A DNA stretch of 58,533 bases from Bacillus sp. NTK034. GTDB taxonomy: Bacteria; Bacillota; Bacilli; Bacillales; Cytobacillaceae. The notes below the pieces were generated by a model. It was not told where the DNA came from and ran no database searches. It saw only the letters and a list, made by a program, of their open reading frames with translations. Positions 58,168-58,533 of this stretch are shown here, one piece after another. The stretch spans positions 1-58,533 of the forward strand of contig NZ_JAFKOJ010000017.1 in the NCBI RefSeq assembly GCF_017303275.1, read 5' to 3'. Each line of letters starts with the position of its first letter. Position 1 is the first letter of the stretch. Position numbers and translations under genes: made by a program.

Positions 58168-58207
58168 TATGCGGGTTTCTTGGGCCTACCCAGCCAGCAT
58201 GGCGGGC

Positions 58208-58281
58208 AGTTTATCTAATATGTTTTTGTTTTTATCTAGCAGGAATTCGATTTTATCTCGCATATATTGAAGTTTATCACA
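58208..58281. repeat. phased word array E (TTTATC, exactly 21 bp)
   Basis: TATC, mostly within TTTATC, at 58212, 58233, 58254 and 58275: three consecutive intervals of exactly 21 bp, with T-rich spacers. It lies between the csfB and rrn terminators, which face each other; no gene was seen in 58168-58463. Confidence 0.75.
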
Positions 58282-58344
58282 CCTTTTGGCACAATCCATC
58301 TTTGGTGAGAACGGATTTGACTTTTAAAAAGATGATGCAATAAG

Positions 58345-58398
58345 GAGTGGCGCATATCATGAAAAAGTGGCGCATTTGTTGACCGATGTGACGCAAAT
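58345..58398. repeat. phased word array F (GTGGCGCA, 20-21 bp)
   Basis: GTGGCGCA at 58347 and 58367, GTGACGCA at 58388 (intervals 20 and 21). Same gap as array E. Confidence 0.6.
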
Positions 58399-58463
58399 AT
58401 CTATTTTCCATTAAAAAGAAGAGTCCTAATAAAATATTGGGTACCGTAACTCATCCAAGCACA

Positions 58464-58492
58464 CAAAAAAGAGCACCCATCAGGTGCTCTTT
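58464..58492 (-). terminator. rRNA operon terminator
   Basis: AAAGAGCACC/GGTGCTCTTT perfect stem (58468-58492) followed by TTTTTTGTG on the minus strand, just 3' of 5S. Confidence 0.9.
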
Positions 58493-58497
58493 CATAT

Positions 58498-58533
58498 GCC
58501 CGGCAGCGTCCTACTCTCACAGGGGGACAGCCC
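58498..58533 (-). rRNA. 5S rRNA gene, 3' end only
   Basis: The reverse complement reads CCCCCTGTGAGAGTAGGACG followed by CTGCCGGGC, the conserved 3' part of Bacillus 5S rRNA. The gene continues past the right edge; the exact 3' end is approximate. Confidence 0.93.

Overview
The window is a stretch of chromosome from a low-GC Gram-positive, endospore-forming Bacillaceae bacterium. Gene order, protein lengths and motifs follow the classic Bacillus subtilis origin-proximal block (csfB to lysS). Intergenic repeats beginning GAAAAGCGGAAGCGCC suggest a relative of the Bacillus firmus/Cytobacillus group, but the genus is an inference. The window is bracketed by two rRNA operons in the same orientation. 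The 3' end of a 5S gene (minus strand) is at the right edge and the 5' end of a 16S gene (minus strand) at the left edge. Almost every gene is on the minus strand, so the biological reading direction is right to left. Only csfB, abrB and a two-tRNA operon (Met, Glu) run on the plus strand.

Layout in the direction of transcription. 58.5-50.4 kb: rrn terminator, csfB (opposite strand), yaaO-tmk-darA-yaaR-holB-ricT-yabA, then trmN6-yazA-rsmI (nucleotide supply, clamp loading, replication control, c-di-AMP sensing, RNA modification), ending against abrB. 49.3-42.8 kb: metS, tatD, yabE, rnmV, ksgA. 42.5-35.2 kb: yabG, veg, sspF, ispE, purR, ridA, spoVG, glmU, prs (sporulation, isoprenoids, purine control, cell-wall precursor and PRPP supply). 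35.0-22.0 kb: ctc, pth, fin, mfd, spoVT, yabM, yabN, rqcP, yabP, yabQ, divIC, yabR. Then the tRNA operon and spoIIE, yabS, yabT, tilS, hpt, ftsH, coaX, hslO, yacD, cysK. Finally the folate/PABA operon pabB-pabA-pabC-folP-folB-folK-yazB-dusB, and lysS before the next rRNA operon.

The genes are conserved core; the unusual material is between them. (1) Five intergenic gaps hold arrays in which a short word recurs at about 21 bp (two helical turns), or 52 bp in one case: 21.82-21.91, 24.07-24.15, 27.57-27.99, 34.07-34.29 and 58.21-58.40 kb. All lie just 3' of a gene end or terminator. (2) Twelve copies of a long nested-palindrome element of about 120 bp (with short and enlarged forms) lie on one strand, mostly just 5' of genes. 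Their sequences differ but their arms co-vary, so pairing is kept. (3) Several regulatory layouts can be read directly: an ECF-type promoter pointing antisense into yabE, a terminator/anti-terminator arrangement upstream of metS, a 21-bp-spacer Spo0A-type spoIIE promoter, paired PurBoxes at purR, tandem 0A boxes at abrB with a second pair upstream, a sigma-B promoter at ctc with a dyad that can mask its ribosome binding site, and sporulation promoters for fin, spoVG and yabG. Non-AUG starts are frequent, including a probable AUU start in dusB. No phage, insertion sequence, CRISPR array or resistance island was seen.
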